Below, one piece after another: positions 45,555-58,178 of a stretch of DNA of 64,000 nucleotides. The position numbers and the translations under genes were made by a program. Position 1 is the stretch's first letter. Every line of letters starts with the position of its first letter. Origin of the DNA: Filobasidium wieringae (lineage: Eukaryota; Basidiomycota; Tremellomycetes; Filobasidiales; Filobasidiaceae); contig BCIV01000021.1 of assembly GCA_001600055.1 (NCBI GenBank), positions 262,290-326,289 on the forward strand, read 5' to 3'. A model generated the notes under the pieces. It saw only the letters and a program-made list of their open reading frames with translations. It did no database searches and was not told the DNA's origin.

Positions 45555-47457
45555 TTATTGCACTACAAGTTTTGAAAAGAGATCAGTTATTGTTCTCATC
45601 ATGATATTAGGGAACGCAAAACGCGACTTACACAACATGTCTCGGTAATGCTTTTGGTTGTTCCCTCCTCTCATACTGACCAAATGTCTGGGACCCTCCT
45701 TCATCCTCTGATCCAAATGCGTACTTCCCAATTTCTTGGCCCATTTGGCTTCTCCAGCATTTCGGGCCTTCATGACCATTTGTCCCTTTCCGAACGCTCC
45801 GGATCCTCCTCCGACGGGAACGAGCGATAGCGATGGATCAGCCAGTTTTGCACGGACCGATCGGAGCTTCGTCGTGAGCGCGGTAGAGGTGGAGTCGGGA
45901 AGGGACGAATCATCTGGACGGAGATGTTGCTTGTAGTAGATGTTGAGGGATTTGTGACCGAGTGTTCGACCGGAAGGAAGGCGGAGAGACAAACCGTCCG
46001 CCGCTAGACTCAGACCGTGATCATCACCCTGTAGCCAAACCATGTCGATGTCAGTATATCGCCTTACACTCATGGTCGGCATTGAACTTACCTCGAAATC
46101 AGACTCATCCGTATCATCTTCAACCTCGCTCTCACTCTCGCTCTCGTGAACAACCACAACTTCCTCCTCTTCCTCTCCGTCCGAAACCCCTTGCATCTTC
46201 TCGTCATCCCCCTCCACCTCCTCCCATCCACCATCGCCTTCCAACTCCTCTTCCCTTTTCCTCCTCCTCTCCTCCTTCTCCTCCCTCCTGACCCTCCTAG
46301 CCTCCCTTCGCTGATTCCTCTCCATATCCTTGACCCGTCGTTCTTCCGCATCAGGGTAGGAAGTACTGAAATCGTAATACTCTGCAAACTCCGCTCGGTC
46401 CAGATCAGTCTCGTATCTGATCTTCTGATGAGCTTTGTCTTTCATATGACCCCTAACGGCTTGAAGAGTGCCGAATTCTCCCTCACAGAAAAGACAGACG
46501 TTTCCGACGGCTAGCTTTTCACCCAAGTATAGTAAGAATCCTGGAACATCCGCCAAGAAGGTACGTTCGGGGACGTAAAAGGAGTGAGCTTTGAACATGT
46601 GGTCCAAGTTAGATTCGATGGATTTCGATTTGACGGTACAGAAGAGACAGTTGGTTGGGTGAAGAGCACGGGAGGCGAGAAGTTTTTGTTCGAGGGTAAG
46701 GGAGATTTCATCCTCTGGGGTATCTTCGGAGATTAGGTGAGAAAGTTTGGTTGGTTCTGGGGCGGATTGACTGGGAGCGGGAGCAGGAGTTGAGGCGGTG
46801 AGTTCTTCCTTCTTGATCTCCTCGACGGGCTTAGGGGCAGCGGGGGTAGCTTTTGACATGTCCTCCTCAACCTCTTCCTCCTCGAAGATCTTGGTAACGG
46901 CCTTCTCAACCTTCTCCTCATCCGCTTCGTCTTCGTCAGATGTACTCTCTTCATCATCTTCTTCCTGATGAGAGGCGACGATCCCGGTCTTGGCCTGGAT
47001 ACGCTGTTGCTCAGCCCAACGAGCTTCTACCAACCTGTGCTTCTTGGAAGCAACATGAGTTCGATAAGCGTTTTCCGTAGCGAATTGTTTTCTAAGTTGT
47101 GGATCGTGGGTGTCAGCATGAAATTACACATAGACAGAAGTGTCTTGCGCCACTCACTTGCATGCTTCACAGTGCATCCCCCTGGGATCTATCCTAACGG
47201 CATTTTGTTCCCTCTTCTCGATAACTTTAGCATTGAAAGTGGTTGCTGAGAGAGGTGGAAGGGAAGCGACTCTTCGCTATATGATCATGAATATGGCTCT
47301 CCATCAGTTCCTCTATAGGCGACTATGCGGCAAAGAACTCGAGACTAACCTTCATGTTATATCTGTGCCAATCGCTTGAGAAGTGGGACCTCTGCATGGA
47401 CGGGTCGTTGAATGCCACGGCACATGAGATACATGTGAACTGATGAGTCTCAGCCAT
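45555..47457 (-). CDS. REI1: REI1/ZNF622 60S ribosome-maturation factor
   Basis: Five exons (47457-47350, 47276-47158, 47091-46092, 46028-45632, 45562-45555) give about 543 residues. Motifs: HQFTCISCAVAFNDPSMQRSHFSSDWHRYN, CEACKKQFATENAYRTHVASKKH (C2H2 finger), then TNCLFCTVKSKSIESNLDHMFKAHSFYVPE, VCLFCEGEFGTLQAVRGHMKDKAHQKI, all zinc-finger signatures of REI1. Acidic and Glu/Arg-rich segments follow, then DGLSLRLPSGRTLGHKSLNIYYKQHLRP and the C-terminus MRGGNNQKHYRDMLLQ. REI1 helps release and recycle export factors (ARX1/ALB1) from pre-60S subunits in the cytosol. The last exon is 8 nt and supplies only the final Leu-Gln-stop; reading straight through instead would add a nonsensical tail, so the splice is well supported. 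Confidence 0.93.
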
Positions 47458-47952
47458 TTTGAGTAGTAGTATCTAGGTCGAGTGAGTTGTTGAAGTAAAG
47501 CTAAGTGTTGGTTCGAGGTTGTGATCGACTGATTTGACGGTTAGAAATCAGAAATTGACAATCGCCCTTTGCCTCTACAAACTTCGTCAACTATGCGTTA
47601 TCGTTATGAAATTGTATGAACCGGTATCTGACAAACGACTAGGCGGACCAGGCTATGCGTTACAAGCTTGACAGGCGCTGACGCGTGAGAAAGCTGGATT
47701 GGCTGTCCACCTAATACTTCGTCAACACGATCAAGCATCTCGTCCCATTCTCCTGCGTTGGGCAGTCAGCTCGACGTCTCTCCTCTTCCTAACTCTCATT
47801 TGTTGATAGAGAGAAGTGGGAACAAGTACGGCAACAAATCGCGAGGTCAAAGCAAGCACCGAACAAGCATAAACTCCACTTAGAAATAAAGTAAAAGCGA
47901 CAACAGGTCATCATCGGCGGACGCGAAGCTCGAATCACATTCTCGTCATATC
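47458..47952. promoter_or_regulatory. Divergent promoter region of REI1 and PP2A
   Basis: 495 bp between the REI1 (-) and PP2A (+) start codons. Must contain both promoters. Nothing specific recognised. Confidence 0.35.
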
Positions 47953-49731
<1,779 letters not shown>

Positions 49732-50867
49732 ACGCGCTTTTCACCCGTTATCGTGGTTGTACTCGACGTTTGCTTCTCGACTGGAAATCTGAACACCCAC
49801 CACCTATCATCTCCCGTATTCTTCTGGCTATCACTGTCCTAGCCAACAACTCATGATCATACTACCTTATTGATACGACCACATCCCGAATGATGAGCAC
49901 GAACGGCAAGTCACGGAAAGCGAACAGGCAGGCGGGAGAACAAAAGGGATGATAGGGGGACCGAATCGGATTAGATGCTGAACATCGACTTGGGACTCGG
50001 ACCATTACGACAACAAAAAGACGGGGCTTCTCTTTTCATTCACCCGGATGTGATTCTCTCTTTTTTTCCCTTCTTCTCTCCTTTCCGCGCTCGCTTTCGG
50101 TCGGGCTTGATCTTTGTGTGCTGAAACCGAGTTGAAAGCTGTATAATTTAGAAGTCGCTTTGTTTTCGATGATGAAATGGCATGTGTCTGTTACCGGTCG
50201 ATGTCGAGATAGCATGGAATGTCATGAACAGCCCATATACATTCGAATGCCCATATAGGCTTTGTAACATCACTCCCCTCCTTTGTGAATGGGACGTTAC
50301 TTTCTGTTTTCGGAATCATTTGTACCTACGTGGTACACGGATAGCTGGGAAGCTCTGTCTTAGGATTAGGCCTTGCTCAAAAGGCTCAAGGGAGACCCGC
50401 CTCGGCCCAGTAGGTTAGCCACTTGTCTCTTACAATGACGAGCGTTCTCTTCCAGGCTGCTCTAGCGAAATCCTTTCGTTAGTTCGGCGGTTGCTGATCA
50501 GCTACGAGGTAAGACATGTTTTACTGCAAGATGCCCAGAAGGTACCGCTCCCGAAGAAGGATATAGCCATCCAAGGAGCTTTTCCATGGTACAATTGTGC
50601 AGAAGAGCGTTGCAGAGTCTGTCGACCTGCTTGCGGGCAGATGCAACGCATAGGGGATTCATCAGAAAATCGCATGTAACGCCATCAGGTGATGAGACAT
50701 AACGGGATTGTGCGCTTCCGGGATCAAACGTGTATAATCATTATTAATCTATTAATTCACTTCAGATAGGTATACAAGCAAAGCAGTTTAAGGTACTGGC
50801 TACATGGACTCGTCGCCTTGATCGATTCTGAGTCTGTCTTGAGTCTGTGAACTCGTTAAGCGAGGGT
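49732..50867. other. Convergent intergenic region, 1.1 kb
   Basis: Between the 3' ends of PP2A (+) and the RCR-like membrane gene (-). Frames at 50182-50418 and 50491-50679 lack any family pattern. No other signal seen. Confidence 0.4.
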
Positions 50868-51670
50868 TTAAACGATGCCGCCAGAGGCGTGACGGGCGTT
50901 CTTAGGGGGAGGACCAGAGGGGGGTTGGTAAGCTACGCTCAAGAGAAAAACGAATGAGCTCTTTGTAATAAGGTCTAAGATATGTACGATATATGCTCAC
51001 CTCCGTTGGACTCGGTAGGACGAGAAGTGGTGTCGTACCCAGGAGGGGGCAAATCCCCACCCGCGCCCGCATTCCTCCTAGCCTCTTCCTCCTCGGCTCG
51101 CCTGTTCTCCTCGGCCTGCTGGTACTCGTAATCGTGCCCCGAGGTCTCAGTGTTGTTGTTCTGGTACTGTCCGTACTGGTAAGTCCCGGCGTTATCTGGC
51201 TGGTAAGCTGCCTGGGGCTGCTTGATGGGGTAAGCGGTTGAAGGAGGAGCGTAGGAGGTGGCAGATGGGTAAGTGGTGGGTTGGTTGTTGTTCTGGTAGT
51301 ATGGGAGGGAATCGGTTTGTTGCTGAGTCTGCTGGTTTTGAGTGTGTTGTTTCCAAGCAGCCATGATTCGCCTGGACGGGGTGGGAATCAAAGGATCAGG
51401 GGTCTGATCATAATCACCTTTCTCTCATTGACACAATTAGACTCACTTTCTCCTCCAATAACTGATGAGAGCACATAGGACGAAGACTCCTACGACGATA
51501 CCGACACCGATACCCCACCTTGCTCCGGTGGAAAGACCGCTACCGTCACATTCGTAGTATCCGTAGAATCGCCTGTAACATGTGTCTGCCTTTGCTCCTG
51601 GTACGAGGAGGAGAGCGAGTGTTGCGATGAGAGTTATGGATTGCATGGTGTTGGGGGTGTGTGTATTCAA
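50868..51670 (-). CDS. Single-pass membrane protein, RCR-like
   Basis: Three exons (51670-51447, 51371-51001, 50932-50868) give about 219 residues. A signal peptide (SITLIATLALLLVPGAKA) is followed by a very short Cys-rich ectodomain (DTCYRRFYGYYECDGSG), one TM helix (GIGVGIVVGVFVLCALISYW), a basic stop-transfer (RRKRIMAAWKQ), then a long Gln/Asn/Tyr/Pro-rich tail with PPPGYDTT and QPPSGPPPK. This plan resembles fungal RCR proteins (resistance to Congo red, ubiquitin-ligase adaptor and chitin-related) with short PPxY-like motifs. The assignment is by topology and motif style, not by alignment. It is likely at the plasma membrane or vacuole. Confidence 0.65.
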
Positions 51671-51936
51671 ATGGATTCAATGGATTCGAAGCTGCTGAAA
51701 ACTGATGGTTCGATGTGTTTTGTGGTGTTTATAGCTTTATAGCGAGAAATGATAATCGGAATCGAGAGAATTATTGTGGAGTTGAAAGGGGCAAAAGATG
51801 ATCTCTTGGCGCTTGGCCGCAGTAATCAGCACTGTGACGTCACATCCAGTATTACACGTCATGAACCGAACCCATCGTTACAACCTCGCTTATCAATCTA
51901 TACACGCGCGGTACTGGTTTCAGTCCGTTTCACAAT

Positions 51937-52985
51937 TTACAATTTGATGAGCTCGTTTTCCAGTCGAATGGATCGAGCGACGTCTTCAAAAGTAGACAAC
52001 CTTGGTGTAGAGTCGGGACCGTTGTAGCCTGATATATTTGTACACGATCAGCGTTGCACTAGGCTTGACTTGATATGTCTTATCATGACTCACCGACCGT
52101 GCAGATATGACTCCCATACCCTTGCAGAGAAGCGGGAAACTTGGGCATCTCCGGTAACCCATCCAGACTTTTCAAACTCTTCGTCTCCTCCGCCTTTTCC
52201 TCCTCCTCTTTCGCTTCCTCTACCGGCTCTTCTTCGGGTGCGTCCTCGATGACAGAAGGAGCACGGGATTTGAACCAGACGAATCGAGGTTTCTTTTCCT
52301 TCGCTACGACAGCCGGTTCAGGGGCGGTGGGTTCGTCCTTGGGTGGAACGGGGGGAGGAGCTTCTGCTTCCTCCGTATCCTCCTCTACTGGGGAATCTTC
52401 ACCGGACTCGGAACAGACTTCGGAAGGTGGTTCAGAAGCTGCTTTGATCGCTTGATCTTGTCTCTTCAGGTAACGCCTGCAGTCGAAACACAATTCACAA
52501 TGCCCAATCAGTACCTTTCGCATCATTTCAACGTATCGAGATACTCACCAGAGGAAAAAGAACCCGACACACATCGTACCGACAACAATAACGAGAGCTC
52601 CGACCCAAAGGAAGACCGGAACCCCCGCAAGTTTGTAATCGGATTCCGATTTCTGACCGATCGATTCGGAATAAGGATCGCCGGTGTGATAAGGGACGGG
52701 TTGCATTTGAGGTCCACCCACCACCGAACCCCCTTCGGTAGATTGGGACCAGCTGGAGGGTTCGTTCCAATTGGGTGCGTCCCAGGTGGGCGCGTTCGAA
52801 GAGGGGTCCGTCCAGGCGGGGACTTCTTCGGGGGTCCAGGTAGGGGCCGTCCAGGGTTCGGCCGAGGGGGAAGAGGAGATGGGGGTGTAACCGGATTCGA
52901 AACCTGTGCAACCACCGTTGGCTGTGGGAGCTGAATCGATTGGACAACCGTTCTCCCGAATAGTGAGGGGGGTGATAGGAGCCAT
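51937..52985 (-). CDS. Single-pass membrane protein, Trp/Pro-rich ectodomain
   Basis: Three exons (52985-52549, 52476-52094, 52028-51937) give about 303 residues. There is no N-terminal signal peptide; residues 1-115 are Pro/Ser/Trp-rich (SSPSAEPWTAPTWTPEEVPAW, DAPNWNEPSSWSQ). One TM helix follows (AGVPVFLWVGALVIVVGTMCVGFFFLW), then a basic segment (RYLKRQDQ) and an acidic cytosolic region with PPPVPPKDEP (SH3-binding style) and EEEPVEEAKEEEEKAEE. The likely topology is N-out with a reverse signal-anchor. Family not recognised. The C-terminal STPRLSTFEDVARSIRLENELIKL sits in its own small exon. It is neighbour to the RCR-like gene and may be a duplicate in plan only. Confidence 0.65.
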
Positions 52986-54190
52986 TTTGGAGGTTAGGTC
53001 GGTTTAGTAAAGATATCGTTTGGATGACGAGATTGTATTGCGAGATGTCGTATGAAGTATGAACTCGAAGAAGGATGAGTAAGTGAGTGAATAAATCAAC
53101 CAACCTAAACAACCCACTCGACCCCAAACCCTCTCGACCTATATACCTCCCCTACCCTTCCCTACGCTCAGAAATCCGCGCCCAAGCGCGTCTCTCTGAA
53201 AGACGCGACCAGCCAGAAACGTACGATACGCAGAATACGTGTCCGCCTCGTGCCCGCGGGATCGAATGGTCCATCCCCCACCTTCAAACGGCGGGTGAAA
53301 CAGACTAGCGGAGTAATTCATTGTGGGATTCTCTGGCTCTGGGTGTCTTGTTGAATTGGATGCGGGATCGGATTATTGGGACTATAGGATATTTAATCCG
53401 AGATTTCGCTTTGAAGTAAGCGGGAGGGATAGTCGCTCTGGTACATGGTGTAGTATAGGAAAGATGATGCTAATACGAGGTAACCGGGCGGGTTGGGACC
53501 TGAATGGAAGGTTGCGGTCGATGGGTAGAGTTTCGGTTCGCCACCCAGATCTGACTGATTGGGAAGGTGATGACGAATCTGATTGATTTGATCAAGATGC
53601 AGAAATCGGTCATGAGATGGAAAAGCTCTAGCACTCATTAGGCTTACCAGAGGACCCAGCTGGAATCGTCCATTTGTCATCACATTCGATTACAGGATTC
53701 ATCGAAATCCATCAGATCCCGAGATTCTAAAGCTCGACGCCGACCTTCCATTACCGCGTGTTTACTTCTGATCAAACGCTACCCAGATCCATCATTTTGA
53801 TCAAACCAGCTCATCAGCGAAACCGAAGCGAGCCTTCCCTGGGCCCAAATAAGTAAACAAGAGAGGTTCCGGTGTTTACTTCCGCTAAGGGCAGATAAGT
53901 CTACAGCTAGGATCTTGTGATATAGACTAGAAAGACTTTCGACCGCGCCGCTTTGTAGCTCGACACTCAGAATAGTTACACCCTCAACTCATTAGATTTG
54001 ATCCACCAGCAACATCATCATTCGATAGAAGAAATCATCAACACAGATACCGCCCATCCACGAGCACCAGATCACTACCTCGACTTCGCAGGTCTCAATC
54101 GCAAATCTACCAATCCAGCTCGTGCCACTTTTTACATACTACCTGTCTTTCCCTTCTTCCCATTAGACATCGATCATCGCTACTTTCTTC
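52986..54190. other. Divergent intergenic region with GTAAACA cluster
   Basis: 1.2 kb between the Trp/Pro-rich membrane gene (-) and the next membrane gene (+). Three GTAAACA/TGTTTAC sites lie within about 120 bp (53759-53765, 53853-53859, 53873-53879). No further gene is supported. Confidence 0.5.
53759..53879. promoter_or_regulatory. Cluster of three forkhead-type GTAAACA sites
   Basis: Three exact GTAAACA matches (two inverted) within 121 bp upstream of the gene at 54191, about 310-430 bp before its ATG. GTAAACA matches the RYAAACA consensus of forkhead factors, which in yeast drive cell-cycle genes. Sites seen; regulation inferred. Confidence 0.4.
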
Positions 54191-55640
54191 ATGGCTTTCC
54201 AACTTTCCTCTGCCGTTGCCGGAGCTGAGTGCCAAGGAAACGTCTCTTGCGCCGCTTATCCCGAAGTCAAGGCCTTACACATGTCTAGGGCTGTCTCGAT
54301 TAGCAGCGCCGTTTTGATTATTGTCCTTTCCATATGCACGTTCTTTGGTCTTTGCGTGTGAGTTATATGTCTGAGAAGATCAGTACTACTATCATAGACT
54401 AACAGTGTCATTACACATAGTTTCCTCCTTGTTAAAGTCCTCGACAAATACTATCCCGACAGCGCCCTTAATGCTTATAATCCCTTACAAACCCGATTCA
54501 CCGACTGCGAACCCCTTCCTCGCTACCGCCCTTGCGGATTCAACGATCCTGACAACTGGGGGTCCAACTCTCCCATCAAGAGGAGACGCGAAAACTATCT
54601 ACCTTCTTGGAACAGCATCAAGACCGTCTTAGCCCGAATCGTAATGCCCAAGGAGCGCGACGTGTTTAGATCTCTTCCCGCGTGCGAGTACGCTGATCCC
54701 TACGCACTGCCCGTCGAGGTGAGTTTCCATATACCTGCCTCTGTTCTTATCTCTACTGATCCACGCTTGTGGCCAGCCCGCTGTCAAATTCGATTTCTAC
54801 CGATATTACAAAATGCTCAAATTTTGGAAGGAATCCGGAACTCCTGACGAGATCAAACCCCTCCTGCCCGCTTCACCGATTGTGAACAAAGTATCTACGG
54901 TTGAGGTCACTCCTCATTACGTCGAGCGCTACAGATCTTGGAACGATCCTCTCGAACTCTGGGTTACGCCCGAACACATCAGGGCTCATCGAAAGCGAGA
55001 CTTGGCCAGGCTCGCTATCAAAGAGGAAGCATTCTATGCCAAATTAGACGCCGAAGCTGCCAAAGCAAAGGCTGAAAAGGCTCTCAAAGCAACCGCCGAA
55101 CGCAAGAATAGGACGGCTAACAAATGGAGTCTCCCTCCTGTCAGGGTTCATCCACGTCCAAGGGGGGCTGCAATTCGAGCAGATCAACGCAGTCCTTCTC
55201 GACGTGCCCCAACGACCCCTACGAGGAAGCACCGAACCCCTATCAAACACTCGCAATGGCCTGATCGTGGTCCTCCACCCAAGATGGGAACTTTCAGTAC
55301 GAAGGCGCCTAGGATTAAAGCCAAGACTCCCTCTCGTATCCTCACTCCTACGTCTAGCATGATGCGTCGAGCTGGTCCTAGCGACAGCCCGGTCCCATAC
55401 GCTGTCCAAGCTCTCTTTCAACCGGAGCACCGCTTGAAGCAAACCCGCAACAACAAGGGAGCCGGCACCGTCAAGAAACCGGGATATGCTACCCTAAGGC
55501 GACAAAGGCAAGCCAAACTCGAACAAGAGGAACTCGACGGTCTCCCTCGTCTCGATCGTGACTACAAAGCGCTCGCTCATGCGTTTTATAACGGAGTCAA
55601 CCCTGACGGCGTCTACTTCAAACAAGTCGGGAGGAAGTAA
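54191..55640 (+). CDS. Single-pass membrane protein with long basic tail, function unknown
   Basis: Three exons (54191-54357, 54421-54718, 54777-55640) encode about 442 residues. A short N-terminal ectodomain (CQGNVSCAAYPEVK) precedes one TM helix (ISSAVLIIVLSICTFFGLCVFLLV) and a long Lys/Arg-rich cytosolic or nuclear-type region (KAKAEKALKATAERKNR, RAPTTPTRKHRTPIKH, TLRRQRQAKLEQEEL). The first exon encodes a signal-like N-terminus with no clear cleavage site; the TM acts as an anchor. Ser/Thr-Pro pairs in the tail would suit kinase sites. No family recognised. All phases agree. The upstream GTAAACA cluster is a possible cell-cycle signal. Confidence 0.7.
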
Positions 55641-55952
55641 GAGGGCAGGGACGTGAGAGCCGTACGATTCATAATTTCCTTAGCTCATTTCAGCTTAGCT
55701 CAGTCGTGTTCCAGCCTCGTATTTGTTTAGTTTGAGTTCCGTTTCGTTTCAGCCTATCTTGTATAATTCCGATGGAGTATATAATGCGATTCAACTTGTC
55801 CACGATTCATATGGCTAGTTCAAGTTTTCCATGCATGTTCATATGCTTTCATTCCAATCACACAACACCTCATCGTCCCCTCCTCTCCCACACATCTACT
55901 CCATCTACCAAGTTGACCTTTTCCCTCGCTCGATATTTCATCTTGTCGCCGT
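55641..55952. other. Convergent intergenic region
   Basis: 312 bp between the 3' ends of the membrane gene (+) and ATP3 (-). No other signal. Confidence 0.4.
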
Positions 55953-57617
55953 TTACAAAGCGTTGGCTCCCTGATATCAGATGACAATGTCAGCAAGAAG
56001 AACACGAGAGCTGATTAGTGACTGAACAACTTACAGTGATAATTTCGATCTATACGGCAGAAGCAATGACGGGCCAAACGTAAGCTTTCCATTCCGACCC
56101 GAATACGATTGTAACAAGAGCAACCACTCACAAGTTCACCGGTAATCTTGGACTGACGAGCTCGGTTGTACTGCAACGAGAGCTTTCCAATCATATCGGC
56201 GGCGTCTGGAAAGTGTTGTTGCGCGCATCAGTTCCACGAACGACATCTGACCGAAATATCTCGACACTCACTTCCACTGGCGTCTATTTACACGAACGTA
56301 AGTAGAATTATCCCACACAATCAGCCTCTCTTCAACTACATTATTGCAGAGAGTAACGAAAAGACGTACTGTCCATGGCGTTCCTTCGGGAAGACTGCTC
56401 AGCAGCGTGACCCTCGACGAGGGCCAAGTACAAGGCATTGGCGAGAGAGAACTCGGCGATATCACCGGTAGAATCCTCCTCCTGCTCGTAAGCCTTGAAT
56501 CCGGCTAAGCATCATCATAAAAGGGAGGAAGTGAGTGATCCCGATAATGTCCAACGGCAAGGCGGTTTGCGATCGACGTACAAGAAGCTCCGAGAGAGCT
56601 GGCGTTGGTAACGGTCAACTCGGTAGCCTCGTAACTGATGGCAGAAACGTATTTGTTGTAGATGATCTTGACGACATCCCACTCCCCAGCCTTCTCCTTC
56701 AACTCGTCGGCGACGGCAGCGGCTTCGGCAAAAGTAGGAATTTCACGTCCGATCTGGTTGAAAGTGATGACGAAATCTTCTTGCCTGGAACGAGAAAGCT
56801 GAGCCTTGGGCTTGTCTCCGAGGACGGCGAGGGTGGCGCCGGGGTTCTTGTTGAGAGCACGGATGGTGGCTTTGGTGACCGAGGAGTGGATACCTCCACA
56901 AAGACCACGGTCGGAGGAGATGGCGACGTAGAGGGTCTTGGCATCACCAGTGTCGGAACCGATCTCGGAGTTCTTGAAGAGCTCTAAACGTTGGTTTCCA
57001 GTGATATCCTATCAATCATCTGCAATCCCGCTCTTGCAACAATAACGACTAACCCTCGTTGGCAGCACCGTACTTCTTAGCCTGCCTCATGGCCCTCTCA
57101 GCCCTGGTAAGCTTGGTAGAAGCGACAACCTTCATGGACTTGGTGATCTTCTCGATGTTTCGGACAGACTTCAACCTGATTTGGTGAACAAGAAGGATTG
57201 TCTGTTAATTACGTTCCTTGATTGTGTCGTTGTCTTGGTGTGTGGTATTTAGTCGATCGGACTGGTAGATTGGAACGATGATGCATTGGGTTGGTTGACT
57301 GGATTGGCTAGAAGTGGTATATACGATGTGTTCTTGATTGCAAGGCGAGATGCCAGAGGAATTGATTTCGGCTGTCTCCATTCCATCTCCAAATGTGCTT
57401 CCTCATCGTTCGTAATTGCCCGGTTTCTCTTCCCCATGAGATGGATCATAGCATTCTCTTCGCCCCATATCCAGCCCGATCAACCATCACAAATCACCCA
57501 ACCGGCAACTCACCTCATCTCAATCTCCTTCAAAGTGGCCATTCCATTCTTCTGTTGGGCGCCAACCATGGGCTTGGCGGCCATAAGGACCGGACGAACG
57601 GCAGATCGAGCCAACAT
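55953..57617 (-). CDS. ATP3: Mitochondrial F1 ATP synthase gamma subunit
   Basis: Eight exons (57617-57514, 57175-57054, 56983-56582, 56504-56370, 56283-56272, 56205-56132, 56049-56035, 55970-55953) give about 293 residues. A mitochondrial leader ([19 protein letters not shown]) precedes [34 protein letters not shown] and [18 protein letters not shown], both hallmark gamma motifs. The C-terminus is [43 protein letters not shown], which is the family ending. The gamma subunit is the rotor shaft of F1 on the matrix side. Exons 5, 7 and 8 are microexons of 12, 15 and 18 nt; every phase agrees and the protein motif is continuous, so they are real. It is divergently paired with PDX1 (561 bp). Confidence 0.95.
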
Positions 57618-58178
57618 TTTGTAGTCTATCTGGATATTCTTTTGCGGAGGATGAAGAGGGAAGGGTGTGAGGGGGGGGAGAGTAAGTATGGTCGAGGTGA
57701 CGTTGTAATTAGAAAGCGAAGAGGTCGGTTCAATCGTCTCCAGCGCGGAAAGGGCGACAGGTGAGAATCAGGTTTCTCACGCGCCAATCGTATTTTACTG
57801 GCTAATTGATTATGACACGTCACGTCAATGCTGTACTTTTTGTGGGGTTCGAGTAGTTTGCTGGTTACAGGTCGACTACCACCAGCAGCTATACGAACAA
57901 TATATAAATGACGTATACAATGGTTACTCTGTATGACTGCAGCATCTCTTAGCAATTTGAAGCACTCTTTGTGACCCAGAATCGAGGCTGCACGAGTTGT
58001 ATTGATCGTTATCAAAACACGTTTCCCGCTCGGAAACTGCTTCAACTTCCGCGTTCAAACGTTGAGCTACCAGCATTTCATAAACAGCAGCGGCATTGAT
58101 CTCTGTCACCATCACCACTCCTGGTCATCATCTCCCCACCCCCTTGTTAGCTAAATCTCGTCAACCCTTATACCGAAA
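57618..58178. promoter_or_regulatory. Bidirectional promoter of ATP3 and PDX1
   Basis: 561 bp between the start codons of two nuclear genes for mitochondrial energy metabolism, on opposite strands. Shared regulation by respiration is a reasonable inference. No site recognised. Confidence 0.4.
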
